In this document: positions 45,957-54,857 of the stretch, in pieces
Layout: every line of letters starts with the position of its first letter
How positions within the stretch are numbered: the stretch's first letter is position 1
From: Hyphomicrobiales bacterium
Lineage (GTDB): Bacteria > Pseudomonadota > Alphaproteobacteria > Rhizobiales > Rhizobiaceae
Reading direction: 5' to 3'
Assembly: GCA_900465915.1 (NCBI GenBank)
Contig: UBKJ01000034.1
Coordinates: 1 to 64,000 of the forward strand
DNA: 64,000 nt
Made by a program: the position numbers and the translations under genes
The notes under the pieces: generated by a model
Database searches by the model: none
Seen by the model: the letters and a program-made list of their open reading frames with translations, nothing else
Told to the model about the DNA's origin: nothing

Positions 45957-46613
45957 ATGCAGCAAACCACGATTCGAAGGGGCCGCCCCAAGGTCAAGTC
46001 CGACGCCGCGCGCAGCGCCGACATCGCGCGGCAGGCGCGCGACCTGTTCCTGGCGCGCGGCTACGCCGAGGTGACGATGGACGACATCGCCGCCGCCTGC
46101 CACATCTCCAAGCGCACGCTCTACGCCCTGTTCCGCGGCAAGGCGGATATTTTCGGCCGGGTGGTCGACGACCACCGCCGCAGCATGCTTGACCTGCCGG
46201 GCGACTACGACGCCCTGCCCATCGACGAGGCGCTGCGCCGCATCTTCCGCATCGACCTCGGCTCGGAGGAGGACCACGACCGCCTCGCCGTCATCCGGCT
46301 GGTGCGCGTCGAGGCGGAGCGCTTTCCCGAGCTGGAGACCATGCTGCGCGAGCGCGGCGGCGAGCATTCCCGCCGGCTGCTCGCCGACTTCCTGGAGCGG
46401 CGTAAGCAGGACGGGCGCATCGAGGTCGACAACACCTGGTTCGCGGCCAAGATGCTGATGGACATGATCTTCGGCGCGATCATCGCCAAGGGCGCGCGCG
46501 GCGAGGTGCGCTGGCCCTCCGACGCCGAACGGCGGACCTATCTCGGCCAATGCATCGCGATCTTCGCCGCCGGCGTGCTGCCGGCCGACAGTCCGGAACG
46601 CCCCCGGCCGTAA
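45957..46613 (+). CDS. TetR-family repressor of the efflux operon
   Basis: 218 residues. Helix-turn-helix at about 30-60 (VTMDDIAAACHISKRTLYAL) with the TetR consensus, then an all-helical ligand domain with a C-terminal region resembling AcrR-type members. Divergent from the adaptor gene, 142 bases apart, the standard arrangement for local efflux repressors. The start is not certain: ATG 45957 fits homologous length, ATG 45939 would add six residues (MRRRRE). Confidence 0.9.
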   Translation: MQQTTIRRGRPKVKSDAARSADIARQARDLFLARGYAEVTMDDIAAACHISKRTLYALFRGKADIFGRVVDDHRRSMLDLPGDYDALPIDEALRRIFRIDLGSEEDHDRLAVIRLVRVEAERFPELETMLRERGGEHSRRLLADFLERRKQDGRIEVDNTWFAAKMLMDMIFGAIIAKGARGEVRWPSDAERRTYLGQCIAIFAAGVLPADSPERPRP

Positions 46614-46696
46614 GAAAATCGCCGCAAGGCGCTTCACATCGCCGGCCGACAGGTCTAGATCGCAATGGAAAATCGGGCGGAAGAAAGAGGACCATC

Positions 46697-47788
46697 GTGA
46701 CGCAAGGAAGCGCCGCCCCGGCGGCGAACGGATCGGAGCGGAAGGACCGGGCGCTGGCGGCCCTGGCGGCCTATGAACGGCGGACGCTGCGGCGCGTCGT
46801 CATATTGATCGCCCTCGTCGCGGTTCTCGCGGTCTCCTTCGCCGTGGACGTGGCCACCGGCCCGTCCGGCCTGTCGCTCGCCGACGCCGTGCGGGCGATC
46901 GTCTCGCCCGCCGCCGTCGACGAAAGCACGCGGGTCATCGTCTGGGGCCTGCGCGTGCCGACGGGCATCCTGGCGATCCTGGTCGGCATGGCGCTCTCGC
47001 TCGCGGGCGCGGAGATGCAGACCATCCTCAACAACCCGCTCGCCAGCCCCTTCACGCTCGGCGTGTCGTCGGCCGCCTCGCTGGGCGCGGCGCTCGCCAT
47101 CGTGCTCGGCCTCGGCCTGCCCGGCGTGCCGGCGAGCTGGATCGTCACCGGCAACGCCTTCCTCTTCGCGCTCGGCTCGGTGCTGCTGCTGCAAGGCCTC
47201 ACGGGCCTGCGCGGCGTCGGGCCCGACAGCCTCGTCATGTTCGGCATCGCGCTGGTCTTCACCTTCAACGCGCTGGTGGCGCTGATCCAGTTCGTGGCCT
47301 CGGCCGACGCGCTGCAGCAGCTCGTCTTCTGGGGCATGGGCAGCCTCGGCAACGCCAATTGGGAGGCGATCTCCATCCTCTGCGTCGTGCTGGCGCTGAC
47401 CCTGCCCTTCGCGCTGGCCTCGTCCTGGCGGCTGACCGCGCTGCGGCTCGGCGAGGAGCGCGCCCGCAGCTTCGGCGTCGACGTCGGCCGGCTGCGTTTC
47501 TCCTCCCTGTTCCGCATTTCGCTGCTCGCCGCCACCTCGGTGGCCTTCGTCGGCACCATCGGTTTCATCGGGCTGGTGGGGCCGCATATCGCCCGCATGC
47601 TGATCGGCGAGGACCACCGCTTCTTCCTGCCGGCGAGCGCCCTGACCGGCGCGGTGGTGATGTCGCTCGCCGACGTCGCCAGCAAGAGCGTCGCGCCGGG
47701 AGTCGTCGTCCCCATCGGCATCGTCACCTCGCTGGTCGGCCTGCCGCTGTTCTTCTCGCTGATCCTGCGCCGCCGGGAGCGCCTGTGA
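46697..47788 (+). CDS. FecCD-family siderophore ABC permease
   Basis: 363 residues, about nine or ten membrane spans, BtuC/FecCD fold: RVIVWGLRVPTGILAILVGM, AEMQTILNNPLASPFTLGVS and GTIGFIGLVGPHIARMLIGE in its parts are hallmarks. Starts with GTG at 46697, with AGAGGA six bases upstream; the ATG at 46550 lies inside the tetR gene. A single permease gene, so it would act as a homodimer. Its stop overlaps the ATPase ATG. Confidence 0.9.
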   Translation: MTQGSAAPAANGSERKDRALAALAAYERRTLRRVVILIALVAVLAVSFAVDVATGPSGLSLADAVRAIVSPAAVDESTRVIVWGLRVPTGILAILVGMALSLAGAEMQTILNNPLASPFTLGVSSAASLGAALAIVLGLGLPGVPASWIVTGNAFLFALGSVLLLQGLTGLRGVGPDSLVMFGIALVFTFNALVALIQFVASADALQQLVFWGMGSLGNANWEAISILCVVLALTLPFALASSWRLTALRLGEERARSFGVDVGRLRFSSLFRISLLAATSVAFVGTIGFIGLVGPHIARMLIGEDHRFFLPASALTGAVVMSLADVASKSVAPGVVVPIGIVTSLVGLPLFFSLILRRRERL

Positions 47789-48579
47789 TGGCGGCGGCCG
47801 GCGCGCTCTCCATCTCGCGTCTTTCGGCCGGCTACGGGCCGCGCAAGGTGCTGCGCGACCTCAGCCTCGACGCGTTGCGGCCCGGCACGGTGACGGCGCT
47901 GGTCGGCCCCAACGCCGCCGGCAAGTCGACGCTGCTGCGCGCCATGGCCGGGCTGGTCAAGGCGGAAGGCGCGGTGCATTACGGCGAGACCGACCTGATG
48001 CGGCTGTCGATCGCGGAGCGCTCGCGCCTCGTCGGCTTCATGCCGCAATCGCTGCCGACCGGGGCGAGCCTTTCGGTGCTCGAAAGCGTGCTGACGGCGC
48101 TGATGGCCTTCCGCCACGGCGGACAGGGCGGCGCCGCGGCGCGCGAGCAGGCCTTCGCCGTCCTGGAGCGGCTCGCCATCGCCGACCTCGCCATGAGCCC
48201 GCTCGACAGCCTGTCCGGCGGCCAGCGCCAGATGGTGGGCCTCGCCCAGGCCATCGCGCGGCGGCCAAAAATCCTGCTTCTCGACGAGCCGACCAGCGCG
48301 CTCGACCTCGCGCGCCAGCACCAAGTGATGGCGATGGTGCGCGCGGTGGCGCAGGAGGGCCGCATCGTGGTGGCGGTGCTGCACGACCTCGCGCTCGCCG
48401 CGCAATGGGCCGACCATGTCGTCATGCTCGACCATGGGACCGTGCATGTCGCCGGAAGCCCGGAGGAGGCGATCACGCCGGCGGCGCTGCGCGCCATCTA
48501 CGGCATCGACGCCCGCGTCGAGCGCTGCTCGCAAGGCCGGCTCCAGATCATGACCGACGGCCTCGCCGCCCCCGCCTGA
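47788..48579 (+). CDS. Siderophore ABC transporter ATPase
   Basis: 263 residues, FepC/FecE type. Walker A GPNAAGKSTLLRAM, signature LSGGQRQMVGLAQAI, Walker B LLLDEPTSALD and switch His in AVLHDLALA. ATG overlaps the permease stop (TGATG), so the two are coupled. Its stop is directly next to that of the convergent esterase gene. Confidence 0.93.
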   Translation: MAAAGALSISRLSAGYGPRKVLRDLSLDALRPGTVTALVGPNAAGKSTLLRAMAGLVKAEGAVHYGETDLMRLSIAERSRLVGFMPQSLPTGASLSVLESVLTALMAFRHGGQGGAAAREQAFAVLERLAIADLAMSPLDSLSGGQRQMVGLAQAIARRPKILLLDEPTSALDLARQHQVMAMVRAVAQEGRIVVAVLHDLALAAQWADHVVMLDHGTVHVAGSPEEAITPAALRAIYGIDARVERCSQGRLQIMTDGLAAPA

Positions 48580-49473
48580 TCAGGGCCTCTCGACGAAGCG
48601 CAGCGCCCGGCAGAGCAGCGTCGTGACCACGGTGGAATGGTCCTCCTCTTCGCCCAGCTCGAAGCGCACCGTCATGTCCGGGGCGAAGGCGGCCTCGATC
48701 TCGGCCGCCATCTCGCGCGCGTTCCCGACCATGCGGCGCATGGCGCGCATGGCGTGGTAATCGTCGCTGAGGCTCTCCGGCGCCTGCCAGGGGGCGATCT
48801 CCTGCTCGTAGCGGCCGGCGGCGACATAGAGGCGAAGCTTCTCGCCCGTCCCGCGCGCCTCAGCGAGCCTTGCGCGCAGCCCCTCGCGGTCCCACCAGAT
48901 GGAGGGGCTGAAGCTGACATAGGCGTCGAACAGGTCCGGCCGCCGCGCCAGCGCCTCCAGCACGAAATAGCCGGCCAGCGAATGGCCGAGCAGCGTGCGG
49001 CGGCGCGGATCGACGGGAAAGCGCGCCGCGATATGCGGCAGAAGCTGCATCGACAGGAAGCGCAGATAGGCGTCCTGCCCGCCGCAGGCCGAGGCCGGCA
49101 GGTCCGACCCCGTGGCGCAGGCCGAGGGGCCGAGGGTGAAGTCGAGATAGCGGCGGTCGAGATCGTAGCTCTGCGTGTTCGGATAGCCGACGCCGACGAC
49201 GATGGACGGGCCGACGCCGGTCGCCCTCGGCCTGCGGCCGACGCGGCGGACGGTCTCCGCCACGGTGACGAAATCGGAATTGGCGTCGAGCACGTAGACG
49301 ACGGGAAAGCCCGACGGCGGCGGCGGCGCGTCGGGGACATAGACGAAAATCTCGTAGGCGCGCCCGGTCTCGCCGGCGCGCATGGTGAATTTGCGGCAGG
49401 CGGGAAGGACGAGGCCTTCCTCCGTCTCGGGCATGGAAAGCGCGCCGTCGATCCGGGCGTGTCTGTTCTTCAT
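48580..49473 (-). CDS. Siderophore esterase-like alpha/beta hydrolase
   Basis: 297 residues, esterase D/IroE-Fes family. Nucleophile Ser in LLGHSLAGYFVLEAL, oxyanion region DANSDFVTVAE and a late catalytic His in EEEDHSTVV. Such enzymes open triscatecholate or other ester siderophores to release iron. No convincing signal peptide, so it probably acts in the cytoplasm after import. First ATG at 49473 chosen; the ribosome site is weak and ATG 49434 is possible. Part of the siderophore locus. Confidence 0.85.
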   Translation of the reverse strand: MKNRHARIDGALSMPETEEGLVLPACRKFTMRAGETGRAYEIFVYVPDAPPPPSGFPVVYVLDANSDFVTVAETVRRVGRRPRATGVGPSIVVGVGYPNTQSYDLDRRYLDFTLGPSACATGSDLPASACGGQDAYLRFLSMQLLPHIAARFPVDPRRRTLLGHSLAGYFVLEALARRPDLFDAYVSFSPSIWWDREGLRARLAEARGTGEKLRLYVAAGRYEQEIAPWQAPESLSDDYHAMRAMRRMVGNAREMAAEIEAAFAPDMTVRFELGEEEDHSTVVTTLLCRALRFVERP

Positions 49474-49500
49474 GAAAGCCTGGTTTTTCCGGTCACGAAC

Positions 49501-50604
49501 TCATTCCGTCCAGTAGGTTCCATCCAGCGGGACGGCCATGAGATCGTTCAATTCTTTGCGCGTCGCGTCAACATCCAGTTCCTTGAACAGGTCGGGATGC
49601 GTCCATTTGGCCAGAAGCTCCAGCGCCAATATGTCGAGGGGCGAGCTGAACAATTGCTGCGAAATCCCGTGCGTGGCGCCCTTCTTGACCGCCGGCAGCA
49701 GCGACACGCCCGGCCGCGCCAGCAGCGCCTGCATCGACTGGCGGGTGGTTTCCGCGTCGAAATGCGGGCCGATCAGCAGGCCGGCGCGCGCCTTCATATA
49801 TTCGCCGCCGCTGGCGATATAGACGTCCGGCTTGGCCGAGACCACATATTCGAGGTTCAACTGGCCGAAGGGCTTGTTCCCCAATATGTCGCCGATATTG
49901 CGGGCGCGCACGAAGTGCAGGAACTTGCCGAGGCCGGCCGCGCCCGGCGAATTGCAGCACGCCTCGCGGGTGGAGGCGTGCGTCTCCATGAACACGGCCG
50001 GGCGGGCGTCGTCCGCCACATTTGCCACCTTCTCCGCGACGGCCGCGCGATATTTCCGGCGCAGCGCCACGACGCGCCCGGCCTGCGCCTCGCGGCCGAT
50101 GGCCTTGCCGACGATCTCCAGGCTGCGGTCGGTGTTGGCGAGCGGATCGGCGACGAAATCGACGAAGATCACCGGCACGCCGGCCTGGTCGAGCTGGCGC
50201 AATTGCTGCTCGGCCGGCCGCGAATAGACCGAGAGCAGCACCGCGTCGGGATGGACGGCCAATATCTGCTCGGCGTTGACGCCTTGCGCGTTGCTGCCCG
50301 ATTTGGGCAGGCTGTCGATCTGCGGAAAGCGCGCGCGATAGCCGGCGTAAAGCTCGCGCCCGAAACGATCGACGTCGTGCGGCCAGGCCGCGACCAGCCC
50401 GACCGGATCGTCGGAGAGGAAGGACAGCGCGACGATCATCCGGCCGTCGTCGACCACCAGCCGCTTCGCCGGCGCGGGCAGCGTGACGGCGCGGCCCTTG
50501 AGGTCCTGCAGAACGACCTCCGCCTCGGCGCTTGCGGCGCCGAGGGCGAAGGCCAGCGCCGCGAGCGCGGCGGCGAAGAGCGGCCGGACGAGGCGCGTCA
50601 CCAT
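49501..50604 (-). CDS. Siderophore ABC transporter binding protein
   Basis: 367 residues. Signal peptide LFAAALAALAFALGAASAEA, then an FepB/BtuF-type two-lobed protein (LKGRAVTLPAPAKRLVVDD; PDAVLLSVY; KPDVYIASGGEYM). Carries ferric siderophore from the receptor to the FecCD permease. ATG at 50604 overlaps the receptor stop by 7 bases, so the two are co-translated; the frame extends farther inside the receptor gene. It is on the other strand from its permease and ATPase. Confidence 0.88.
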   Translation of the reverse strand: MVTRLVRPLFAAALAALAFALGAASAEAEVVLQDLKGRAVTLPAPAKRLVVDDGRMIVALSFLSDDPVGLVAAWPHDVDRFGRELYAGYRARFPQIDSLPKSGSNAQGVNAEQILAVHPDAVLLSVYSRPAEQQLRQLDQAGVPVIFVDFVADPLANTDRSLEIVGKAIGREAQAGRVVALRRKYRAAVAEKVANVADDARPAVFMETHASTREACCNSPGAAGLGKFLHFVRARNIGDILGNKPFGQLNLEYVVSAKPDVYIASGGEYMKARAGLLIGPHFDAETTRQSMQALLARPGVSLLPAVKKGATHGISQQLFSSPLDILALELLAKWTHPDLFKELDVDATRKELNDLMAVPLDGTYWTE

Positions 50605-52832
50605 TTGTAGCTCGTCGTGGCCATGACGGAGCGGCCCGTGCCGTAGAAGCACTGGTAGGCGGAGGCGCATGCCGAGACGAAGCGCTTGTCGAACAGGTTG
50701 GTCGCGCTGACCGCCAGCTTCAGGCCCTTGTATTTGGGGTCGAAATTGCCGAAGTCGTAGCTGATCGAGGCGTCGACCAGCGTATAGGCCGGCACTTTCA
50801 TCGCCTTGGTGTTGGCGGCGTCGCCGTTGGTCTGGCCCATGTAGCGCACGCCGCCGCCGATGTTCAGGCCTTCCAGCGCGCCGCGGTCGATGGTGTAGTC
50901 GGCCCACAGGCTGGCCATGTTGCGGGGCGCGCCGACCGGGGTCTTGCCCAGCGTGGTCGCCACGTTGCTCTTGGTCACCTCGACGTCGGCGTAGGTGTAG
51001 GCGGCGCTGAGGTTGAAGCCGTCGAAGACCGCGACCTTGGCGCCCAGCTCGACGCCGCGCGAGCGCACTTCGCCGGTCTGCGTCTGGCAGGTGGAGGAGG
51101 AGCAGCCGGTGTTCGACCCGGTGTGCTCGAGGTCGGTGGTCAGCACGTTCTGCTGGGTCAGGTCGTAGAGGGCCACGGTGAACAGGCCGTCGAAGCCGGT
51201 CGGCTGGTATTTCAGGCCCACCTCGTATTGCTGCGCCGTGGTCGGCTCGAACGGAACGCCGCCATAGCCCGTGCCCATGGTCGGGTCGAAGGAGGTGGAG
51301 TAGCTGGCGTAGGGCGCAAGGCCGTTGTCGAATTCGTAGAGCAGGCCCGCCTTCCAGGTGAAGGCGTGGTCATGGGTCTCGACGTCCTTGGTCGCGCCGC
51401 TGGCGAGCGTCGTGGTGGTGCTGTCGATCGACGACCAGTCGTTGCGGCCGGCCAGCACGAAATGCCAGTTGTCGATCGTCATCTGGTCCTGCGCGTAGAG
51501 GCCGAGCTGGCGGCGGGTCTGGTCCTGCCGCGAGGTCAGCGTCACGGTGGGCGCGCTTTCATAGACCGGGTCGAGATAATTGATATAGGTGGTGGGGCCG
51601 TTGCCATAGGTCGACTGCGCGTCGACCCACTGGTAGTCGAGGCCCATCAGCACCTTGTGCTGCAGCGGCCCGGTGTCGAAATCGGCCTCGGCCTGGTTGT
51701 CCACGGCCAGCGCGTCGAACTTCTCGATATAATGCGTCGACTGGCGGCCGAGGCAGAGATAGGCGATGCCGCCGCATTTGGCCGCCGCCGCCCAGGCGTT
51801 GGCGTTGGGCACGACCGAATAGGCCTTGAACTCGGTCTCGTCATGCATGTAGCGCAGGTTCTGGCGGAAGGTCCAGACATCGTCCAGGCGATGCTCCAAC
51901 TCGTAGCCGATGCTGGTCTGCCGGCGGGTGAAGCTGTTGTAATTGGGGTTGCCGCTGAAGAAGTCGTAAGGAATGCGGCCGTTCGGATTGGCCTGCAGCG
52001 TGCCCAGCGCCGGCATCCAGTTGGTCTGCACCGACTTCGGATCGTAGGTGTAGCTGCCCTTGACCGTCAGCGTGGTGTCGGCGTCCGGCGACCAGGTCAC
52101 CGACGGCGCGATGGCCAGGCGCTCGGAGCGCGAATAGTCGACGTCGAGGTCGTAGAGACGCCCAACGCCCGTCAGGCGGTAGAGCAGGCTGCCGTCCTGG
52201 TCGAGCGGGCCGGTGAAGTCGAAGCCGGACTCGACGCGGTTGTTATTGCCGAAGCGCGCGAACACCTCGTGCGAGGCCTCCGCCTCCGGCTCCTTGCTGA
52301 CCAGGTTGACGATGCCGCCGGGATTGCCCGAGCCGTACAGCACCGAGGACGGGCCGCGCACCACCTCGATGCGGTCGAGGAAATAGGGATCGATGGAGGG
52401 GATGTTGTAGTTGAGGCCGGCAGGCAGGCGCAGCCCGTCCCAGTAATGGACGTAATTGGCGTTGCCGCCGAAACCGCCGAAGCCGCGGATATAGAGATTG
52501 TCGAAGCGGTCGCCCGGGCGCGAGCCGATGGTGACGCCGGGCTCGTAGAGCAGCGCGTTGGCGACGGTGGTGGCGCCGCGCTTCTCCGCCTGCTCGCTGG
52601 TGACCACGGAGACGGATTGCGGCGTCTCGATGATCGGCGTGGCGGTCTTGGAGCCGGCGCGGGCCTGCTTGGCCACCGGACCCTTGTCCTTGGCCGCGCC
52701 GCCTTTCGCTGCGTCCGTCTTGACCGTGATGGTGTCCAGATTCACCGCGCCCTGCTCTTCGGCCGACGCCGTCGCCGCCGCGAAAAGCCCCAACGATCCT
52801 ACCAGCCCCGCAATAAAGACCCTGTCGCCCAT
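50598..52832 (-). CDS. TonB-dependent siderophore receptor
   Basis: 744 residues. Signal peptide to ATASAEEQ, plug domain (about 60-190: ETPQSVSVVTSEQAEKRGA, PGVTIGSRPGDRFDNLYIRG in its parts) and a 22-strand beta-barrel ending MATTSYKW with the C-terminal aromatic. This plug pattern belongs to the FhuA/FpvA siderophore group (TIGR01783 type). GAGAGGGA precedes the ATG. A TGA-N9-TCA iron box lies 51-65 bases upstream. First gene of the receptor-binding protein-esterase unit. Confidence 0.94.
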   Translation of the reverse strand: MGDRVFIAGLVGSLGLFAAATASAEEQGAVNLDTITVKTDAAKGGAAKDKGPVAKQARAGSKTATPIIETPQSVSVVTSEQAEKRGATTVANALLYEPGVTIGSRPGDRFDNLYIRGFGGFGGNANYVHYWDGLRLPAGLNYNIPSIDPYFLDRIEVVRGPSSVLYGSGNPGGIVNLVSKEPEAEASHEVFARFGNNNRVESGFDFTGPLDQDGSLLYRLTGVGRLYDLDVDYSRSERLAIAPSVTWSPDADTTLTVKGSYTYDPKSVQTNWMPALGTLQANPNGRIPYDFFSGNPNYNSFTRRQTSIGYELEHRLDDVWTFRQNLRYMHDETEFKAYSVVPNANAWAAAAKCGGIAYLCLGRQSTHYIEKFDALAVDNQAEADFDTGPLQHKVLMGLDYQWVDAQSTYGNGPTTYINYLDPVYESAPTVTLTSRQDQTRRQLGLYAQDQMTIDNWHFVLAGRNDWSSIDSTTTTLASGATKDVETHDHAFTWKAGLLYEFDNGLAPYASYSTSFDPTMGTGYGGVPFEPTTAQQYEVGLKYQPTGFDGLFTVALYDLTQQNVLTTDLEHTGSNTGCSSSTCQTQTGEVRSRGVELGAKVAVFDGFNLSAAYTYADVEVTKSNVATTLGKTPVGAPRNMASLWADYTIDRGALEGLNIGGGVRYMGQTNGDAANTKAMKVPAYTLVDASISYDFGNFDPKYKGLKLAVSATNLFDKRFVSACASAYQCFYGTGRSVMATTSYKW

Positions 52833-52877
52833 TGTCCCTCTCGATCACCAGCCTTACAGGCCGGCCCGCATCCGGAT

Positions 52878-52902
52878 AAATATGATGGAAATAGTCATAT
52901 TT
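52878..52902. promoter_or_regulatory. Iron-responsive (RirA/IRO-type) operator
   Basis: A perfect inverted repeat, AAATATGA (52878-52885) and TCATATTT (52895-52902), spaced by 9 bases. It contains TGA-N9-TCA, the published core of the rhizobial IRO box bound by RirA. It lies in the receptor/AraC divergent region, 46-70 bases before the receptor start. Confidence 0.75.
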
Positions 52903-52942
52903 TCGCGTTATAGTGAAATGCGGCGGGAAGGCTACCGCGAAG

Positions 52943-52972
52943 TTGTTTGCGCAAGCGCCATATTTGTTTGCG
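52943..52972. promoter_or_regulatory. Direct repeat, probable AraC-type binding site
   Basis: TTGTTTGCG occurs at 52943-52951 and 52964-52972, 21 bases apart, the spacing used by AraC-family monomers. It lies 51-80 bases before the araC-like gene and 111 bases before the receptor gene on the other side. Confidence 0.6.
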
Positions 52973-53022
52973 GCCGCCTCGCCCCCGGCTTCGCGGGGTT
53001 GAAAATCGGATAGGCTCGCTGG

Positions 53023-53997
53023 ATGAACTCCGTCGTGAAAGCGCATGAATTTTTCGGCCAGATGCAGGCCGGGAACCGTTCGTTCCGCCTGCTGAACTCC
53101 AACATCGAGTCCGACCGGACCCTGCTCAAGGGCACCTTCACCAAGACCCGCATCCGGCAGGGGCTGACGGTCCATTATTCGGACGTCACCAATCTCTGCG
53201 ACCTGCAGACCGAGACCGAGGCGCCGCCGCATCTGGGCATAAAGCTGTTTTTCTGCGGCAGCGTCACCGCGAGCATCGGCGACCGCGACATCCCGATGCC
53301 GCTGCGCCAGGCGCCGGGACGGTGGATTCCCTCCGCGACCCTGTTCCACCAGAAGGAGCCGGAGCTGTTCCGCCGCCATGCCGAGATCGGCGAAAGGGTG
53401 CGCAAGCTCACCATCAAGATCATGCCCGACTGGCTCGAATCCGGCGACGTGTTCGGCCATTCGGGCGCCGGCGGCCTGCGCCGCTTCATGGCGGAGAAGC
53501 TTTCGGCAAGGTCGTGGACGCCGAGCCCCTCCCTGCTTGCGCTCGCCGAACAGGCGATCCGGCCGCCGGTGTTCGAGGCGCATCTCAACCATCTTTACAT
53601 GGAAAGCCGTATCCTCGGCGTCATCGCCGAGGCCTTCGCGCTGCTGGCCGACAGCGCCGCCGACGGCCGGACCAGCCTCAGCGTCATGGAGCGCAAGCGG
53701 CTCTCGCAGGCGGAGGAGTTGCTGCGCAACACGCCGGGCGTGCCGCCGGTGGAGGAGATCGCCGCCCGCGTCGGCGTCAGCGTCAACACGCTGCAGCGGC
53801 TTTTCCACGCCGGCCACGGAACCAGCGTCTTCCACTATGTGCGGATGCGCAAGCTGGAGCAGGCGCGGCTGGCGCTCGAGAACGAGGGCGTCTCCATCGC
53901 CCAGGCCGCCTATGTCGCCGGCTACACCAGCTCGGCCAATTTCTCGACCGCCTTCAAGCGCCGATACGGCTTTACGCCCAAACAAAGCCGGCGCTGA
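53023..53997 (+). CDS. PchR-like AraC-family regulator of siderophore uptake
   Basis: 324 residues. A ligand domain (about 1-215: HYSDVTNLCDLQTETEAPPH, LGIKLFFCGSV) and a two-part AraC helix-turn-helix (225-322: VEEIAARVGVSVNTLQRLFH; YVAGYTSSANFSTAFKRRYG). Such proteins typically activate the adjacent receptor when they sense imported ferric siderophore. Divergent from the receptor with repeat and iron-box operators between. The ribosome site is weak (GGATG region). Confidence 0.9.
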   Translation: MNSVVKAHEFFGQMQAGNRSFRLLNSNIESDRTLLKGTFTKTRIRQGLTVHYSDVTNLCDLQTETEAPPHLGIKLFFCGSVTASIGDRDIPMPLRQAPGRWIPSATLFHQKEPELFRRHAEIGERVRKLTIKIMPDWLESGDVFGHSGAGGLRRFMAEKLSARSWTPSPSLLALAEQAIRPPVFEAHLNHLYMESRILGVIAEAFALLADSAADGRTSLSVMERKRLSQAEELLRNTPGVPPVEEIAARVGVSVNTLQRLFHAGHGTSVFHYVRMRKLEQARLALENEGVSIAQAAYVAGYTSSANFSTAFKRRYGFTPKQSRR

Positions 53998-53998
53998 C

Positions 53999-54023
53999 GG
54001 AACCAAGCGGCGCGCAAGAGGTT
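53999..54023 (+). promoter_or_regulatory. EcfG-type promoter of the plus-strand ku gene
   Basis: GGAAC (53999-54003), 16 bases, GGTT (54020-54023); one mismatch in the -10. The transcript would start near 54030, 24 bases before the ku ATG. Confidence 0.5.
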
Positions 54024-54053
54024 ATTCTCTTTCGTCCACGAGGAGGACGTCCC

Positions 54054-54854
54054 ATGCCGCACGCCTTCTGGAAAGGCTATCTGAAACTGTCGCTCGTCAC
54101 CTGCGCGGTGGAGCTTGCGCCCGCCACCAGCGACAGCGAGAAAGTGCGCTTCCACACGCTCAACGAAAAGACCGGCGCCCGCGTCGTCAGCCGCTACGTG
54201 GATTCGGTGACGCACAAGCCGGTCCGCGACGAGGACCAGGCCAAGGGCTTCGAGAAAGCCAACGGCGACTATGTCGTCCTCGACGACGAGGAGCTGGACT
54301 CCGTCGCGCTGGAAAGCACGCGCACCATCGACATCGACAAGTTCGTCCCGCGCGACAGTATGGGCTGGATCTGGTACGACAAGCCGCATTATCTCAGCCC
54401 CGCCGACAAGGTGGGGCAGGAAGCCTTCGCCGTCATCCGCGAGGCGATGGAGAAGAGCAAGGTCTGCGGGCTGGCGCGGCTGGTCATGTACCGGCGCGAA
54501 AGGGCCGTGCTCCTGGAGCCGCGCGGCAAGGGCATCGTCCTGTGGACGCTGCGCTTCGGCGACGAGGTGCGCAGGGAGGACGATTATTTTTCCGGCATAG
54601 ACGGAAGCGCGCCGGAAAAGCAGCTGCTGACCATGGTGCGCAAACTGATCAAGGACCGCACCGAGGGCTGGAACCCGGATTTCCTGCAGGACCCGGTGCA
54701 GAAGAACCTCAAATCCATGATCGCCGCCAAGAAGAAAAAGCGCAAGGCCGCTCCCAAGAAGGCGAGCGAGCCGGCTCCGCCGACCGGCGGCAACGTCGTC
54801 AACATCATGGACGCGCTACGCAAAAGCCTCGCCAGGGAGAAGAAAGAGAAATAG
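54054..54854 (+). CDS. ku: Ku DNA end-binding protein (copy 1)
   Basis: 266 residues, bacterial Ku. The core ring runs from FWKGYLKLSLVTCAVELAPA to about residue 225 with the FHTLNEKTGARV and DDEELDSVALESTRTIDID stretches; a Lys-rich tail (KKKKRKAAPKKAS) follows. Homodimers thread broken DNA ends and recruit LigD. AGGAGG seven bases before the ATG. Convergent with ligD, 3 bases between stops. Confidence 0.94.
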   Translation: MPHAFWKGYLKLSLVTCAVELAPATSDSEKVRFHTLNEKTGARVVSRYVDSVTHKPVRDEDQAKGFEKANGDYVVLDDEELDSVALESTRTIDIDKFVPRDSMGWIWYDKPHYLSPADKVGQEAFAVIREAMEKSKVCGLARLVMYRRERAVLLEPRGKGIVLWTLRFGDEVRREDDYFSGIDGSAPEKQLLTMVRKLIKDRTEGWNPDFLQDPVQKNLKSMIAAKKKKRKAAPKKASEPAPPTGGNVVNIMDALRKSLAREKKEK

Positions 54855-54857
54855 CCG

